Source of the DNA: Campylorhamphus procurvoides
Lineage: Eukaryota > Chordata > Aves > Passeriformes > Dendrocolaptidae
NCBI GenBank assembly: GCA_013396655.1
Contig: WBMV01003281.1
Location: forward strand, 124,001-188,000
Direction: 5' to 3'
DNA length: 64,000 nucleotides
Shown piece after piece: positions 60,943 to 64,000 of the stretch. The position numbers and the translations under genes are program-made. The notes beneath the pieces were generated by a model, which had not been told where the DNA came from, searched no databases, and saw nothing but the letters and a program-made list of their open reading frames with translations. The stretch's first letter is position 1, and the number at the start of each line of letters is the position of its first letter.

Positions 60943-63900
60943 ATCACTACAGGATTTCTCATATTTTTTAAAACTGGACATGAAGCCTGCTCAGAGTAAT
61001 TATGTAGTCCTCTCTGCAGTTCAGTTCAACTATTCTAGGCAGCCTGAAGACAGAAGGTAACAAAGAGTGCAGCAAATGCTGTATAACAAAATTTCAAGTC
61101 TGCATTTGTAAATAAATAGCTACTGGTGTTTAATATTATACCCACATTCAGTGAAACTTCACCTCTTACAACATTGATAAAGAAGATAGGTAAGCAGTGA
61201 AATAAACATATATTTCAATAATTTATTGTCTCTCGAATTTTTATTCTGGTGCCCTTTGTAGCAAAACTGACCAGAACGAACAAACAAACAAGACCAAAAT
61301 AAACAATCATGAACAGTACTGCTAGGGCAGATCTATTTTATGGGCACCTCTCTTTTCCTTCCACTTTCCCTGCTTTTTTTAACTGCATGATGGAGCAAAC
61401 TCCACAGGGCAGGAACTGTATTTGCCATCTTGTACATGTCAGGCATATTATTTACTATTTAAAGATAATAAATTTGTCACTGACCTCAATAGCTACAGGC
61501 TAATCTGCCATTTAATTATAAGTCTGCTCACAGAGGTTATATTCTTTCCCTAAACCAACTCAAACAAAAGTACTCTTTCAAAACGGTTTTTGACATTGTA
61601 TTTTAAGTAGAGGTTTTAGAAACATGCTTTTTGCACTCAGCTTCAACTAAGCTTAACCTACACTTACTGTAAGAACTGCTAATACAAAAGCAAAAAAACC
61701 ATTTTGACTGGTTTCATTACCTCACAACTTGTCTCTTTGAGGACCTCTATGACAACACAGCACATTAATCAACACTAATTAAAGGTGAGAAACCCCACCT
61801 CTCAAATCACTACAGTTAGAAATTGCGCTGCCAACTCGTTCAAACCATCTGCAAATCTAAAAACAAGAACAGATCTCCGAAACAGTAAGAAAACTATGGG
61901 GAAACTTACAATTCTATTTTAAACCAGAGTCTTCTACTCACTGGTTTATGAACATAAAGATGACATACTCTTTGCTACTGGAGAGCAATACATGAAAGCT
62001 GTATCTTAGTCTAGGATTTTAATTTTTTGATTTGAAGCCCAGCAGAATTTATTGCTCTGAAGAACTGATTGCACATGTGTGTGAAGTCAGGTCAGCTAAG
62101 AGCAGCCTCTATTTAAGATGCTAGCTGCAGAGTGAATAAAGCTCTCTTCACAATATACAATGCAAATCTAAAACTAACTGGGGCAACGGATACAAAATAC
62201 GCCTACACTTCACAGTCATGTCTTCAGTTCAAAAATCTGAAGTCACAGGTATGCGAAGAGATCAAACATAAGCAAGAGATGATAACGTGGTAAAAATATC
62301 CAATCTGTAAAATATTTTCAAATGTTACTCTCCTTTCTTCTGTCTGAAAAAAATCTCATTAACACTGAAGAGGCAAACTCTGCCAAGCTTTGAGGTTCAC
62401 AGTACTTTGAAAGGAGTCCAAAATAAATGCCCTTTTAATATGACTGACTCAGTCAAAAATCACAAACAAGAATTCACATATTAAATAAAAGTTTAACTTC
62501 CCCACACTTCATTTAAAATTTCTTTTTAGCTCTACCTCTCATGCACAAGTTTAAAGCTACCTACCCCAAAAAGTTACATTCATTCTACATTTCAACACTA
62601 TACAGTAGCATGAAAAACAAAAGTTCTGCTTCTGTAGCAATTCACAAGGTATGAAGAGAAGCGAAATATGAAAAGCAGAAATATTTGCTAAGAGGATACT
62701 GTCCAAAACACACTATACCTTGACTTCTGGAAAACACTGCCAAACTGTCATTGAAGATTAAGTGCTGAGTAAAATCTAAGCTATTTGATATAAATCTTTC
62801 CTACAGTATTTATCTAATATACAAATGTCTAAAATAGAATATATTTGTTTCATTATGAAGAAGTAAAAATGTTCGAATATTCTTCTCAGCACAATTTGTA
62901 TTTTTTTACTATCTCCCTACTGTTCATAAAGGTCAGAATTCCAGCAAGAAGAGGTTTTGCACTAAAAATCAAATTTGTTCCAAATACCTCTTTGACATCA
63001 ACTGTAAAAAACACTATAGAAATTCATTTCACTGTGTTATAGTACCCATGCACTTGACACATGCATTTATTTATTATCACTAACAAGGAAGATAATGCGG
63101 ACTTTATCAAAACTTGCATATATAGCAAGTATTTAATTTTTAGAATTAAGATATACACACAAATGTATACATTTGTTTACATATATGAATATATGTTTAA
63201 CTTTTATAATATGACATAGACAATGACATAATATATTCATATATTTCAATATATAGGGAATTCAGTGCACTGTATCCATACAAGGCACCACATCCTGAAA
63301 CCTAAAAAACTCCAGTTTGGGTGGAACAGGAAAGCTCAGATAAGGGAAAACAGTTCTTAAGGTTTCAAGCAGAATTTATTATGTACTGTTTGTGACCCAT
63401 AGCAGGCACAAGCTGAAGTTTGGGGGGAGTTATTTTTAACAGTGTTTTAAATAGCTTGAGCCTAGTGCATTTAACAGATTAGTAACAGCCATTGCTCTGT
63501 ATCAGATTAGAAAAACAGTGGCAAATATGAAACCTTTGGTTTCATTCAGAAAGAGGTGAGTGGTGGAACTACAGATTAAACAGTGAAATAAACGAGTATC
63601 CCCAAAGTCTTGAGGAATATAAAACTCAACCCCGAAACGAATCAAGCTCTTAAAATGATTTTTAGCTGTGGGAAAGAAATCAAAATAGATTTCTTTTGGT
63701 TTCATTTTCATTGATTTCTTCCCAGGATAATGTGTAAAATGTCTAACACTGTGAGAATTAGATATTTTACATAAAGGTACTACTTCTGTAGTGGAGACAA
63801 CATTCTCCTTCTGCATGCTTCAGAAGTGCTCAGAGGGAACTACAACCAAAAAAGAATAATTAATATCTATTTTAGATTCAAGTGAAACCCCATGTATGGG

Positions 63901-64000
63901 GGGAACCCACACAGGGTACAAATCACTAATTTGACAATATTTTCCTATTCTTAAAAAAAAACACTTTTGTAAAGCAGAGAGGATTCTGGGGGAAACTGCA

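Noticed and set aside
61111..61303. AATAAA matches at 61111-61116, 61201-61206 and 61298-61303 as the end of the primary microRNA
   Set aside because: The hexamer is frequent by chance in such AT-rich DNA and none has a clear downstream element.
61000..64000. Search for the next upstream MIB1 exon (ankyrin, ending before the split Ser)
   Set aside because: No minus-strand reading gives the expected ankyrin motif with a phase-2 donor, so the exon is taken to lie beyond the window.

Overview
This is a vertebrate nuclear window, almost certainly from a bird. The DNA is AT-rich and CpG-poor. It has no compact ORF structure, and its only recognisable transposons are avian-type CR1 LINE 3' ends. 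Its identifiable protein gene is split into short GT-AG exons. Two short N runs (25465; 60172-60177) show it is a draft assembly.

The protein gene is MIB1 (Mind bomb 1, a Notch-pathway RING E3 ubiquitin ligase) on the minus strand. The last nine coding exons are present and join in frame from 48193 down to the stop at 27626. They encode 396 C-terminal residues: ankyrin repeats, three RING fingers and a short helical linker. If the bird protein is 1006 residues like human MIB1, these are residues 611-1006. A 3'UTR of about 6.2 kb probably runs to a poly(A) signal at 21425-21430. The exons for the first ~610 residues are not in the window and should lie beyond 64000. Everything above 48193 is therefore intron (intron 12 in the human scheme).

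The most interesting part is inside that intron, on the opposite (plus) strand. It holds the muscle microRNA pair mir-1-2 (57731-57815) and mir-133a-1 (60857-60942), about 3 kb apart. This nested antisense arrangement is known from mammals. Upstream, at 55118-55231, an E-box, a MEF2-like site, a CArG-like site and a TATA box lie within about 115 bp, a plausible promoter for the primary microRNA. Between the two hairpins, 59833-59976 has three E-boxes and MEF2-like elements, a candidate for the intragenic muscle enhancer known in mouse.

Layout: 1-21.4 kb is intergenic (in other vertebrates this side faces GATA6, which is not seen here). It has no genes I can support, but two candidate conserved regulatory blocks near 8.6-8.95 kb and 12.4-12.84 kb. 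21.4-48.2 kb is the MIB1 3' end. 48.2-64 kb is the MIB1 intron with the microRNA locus. Inside the gene, a very CpG-dense patch with a strong CTCF-like motif lies at 38310-38445, and two tail-to-tail CR1 copies form an inverted repeat at 35862-36468.
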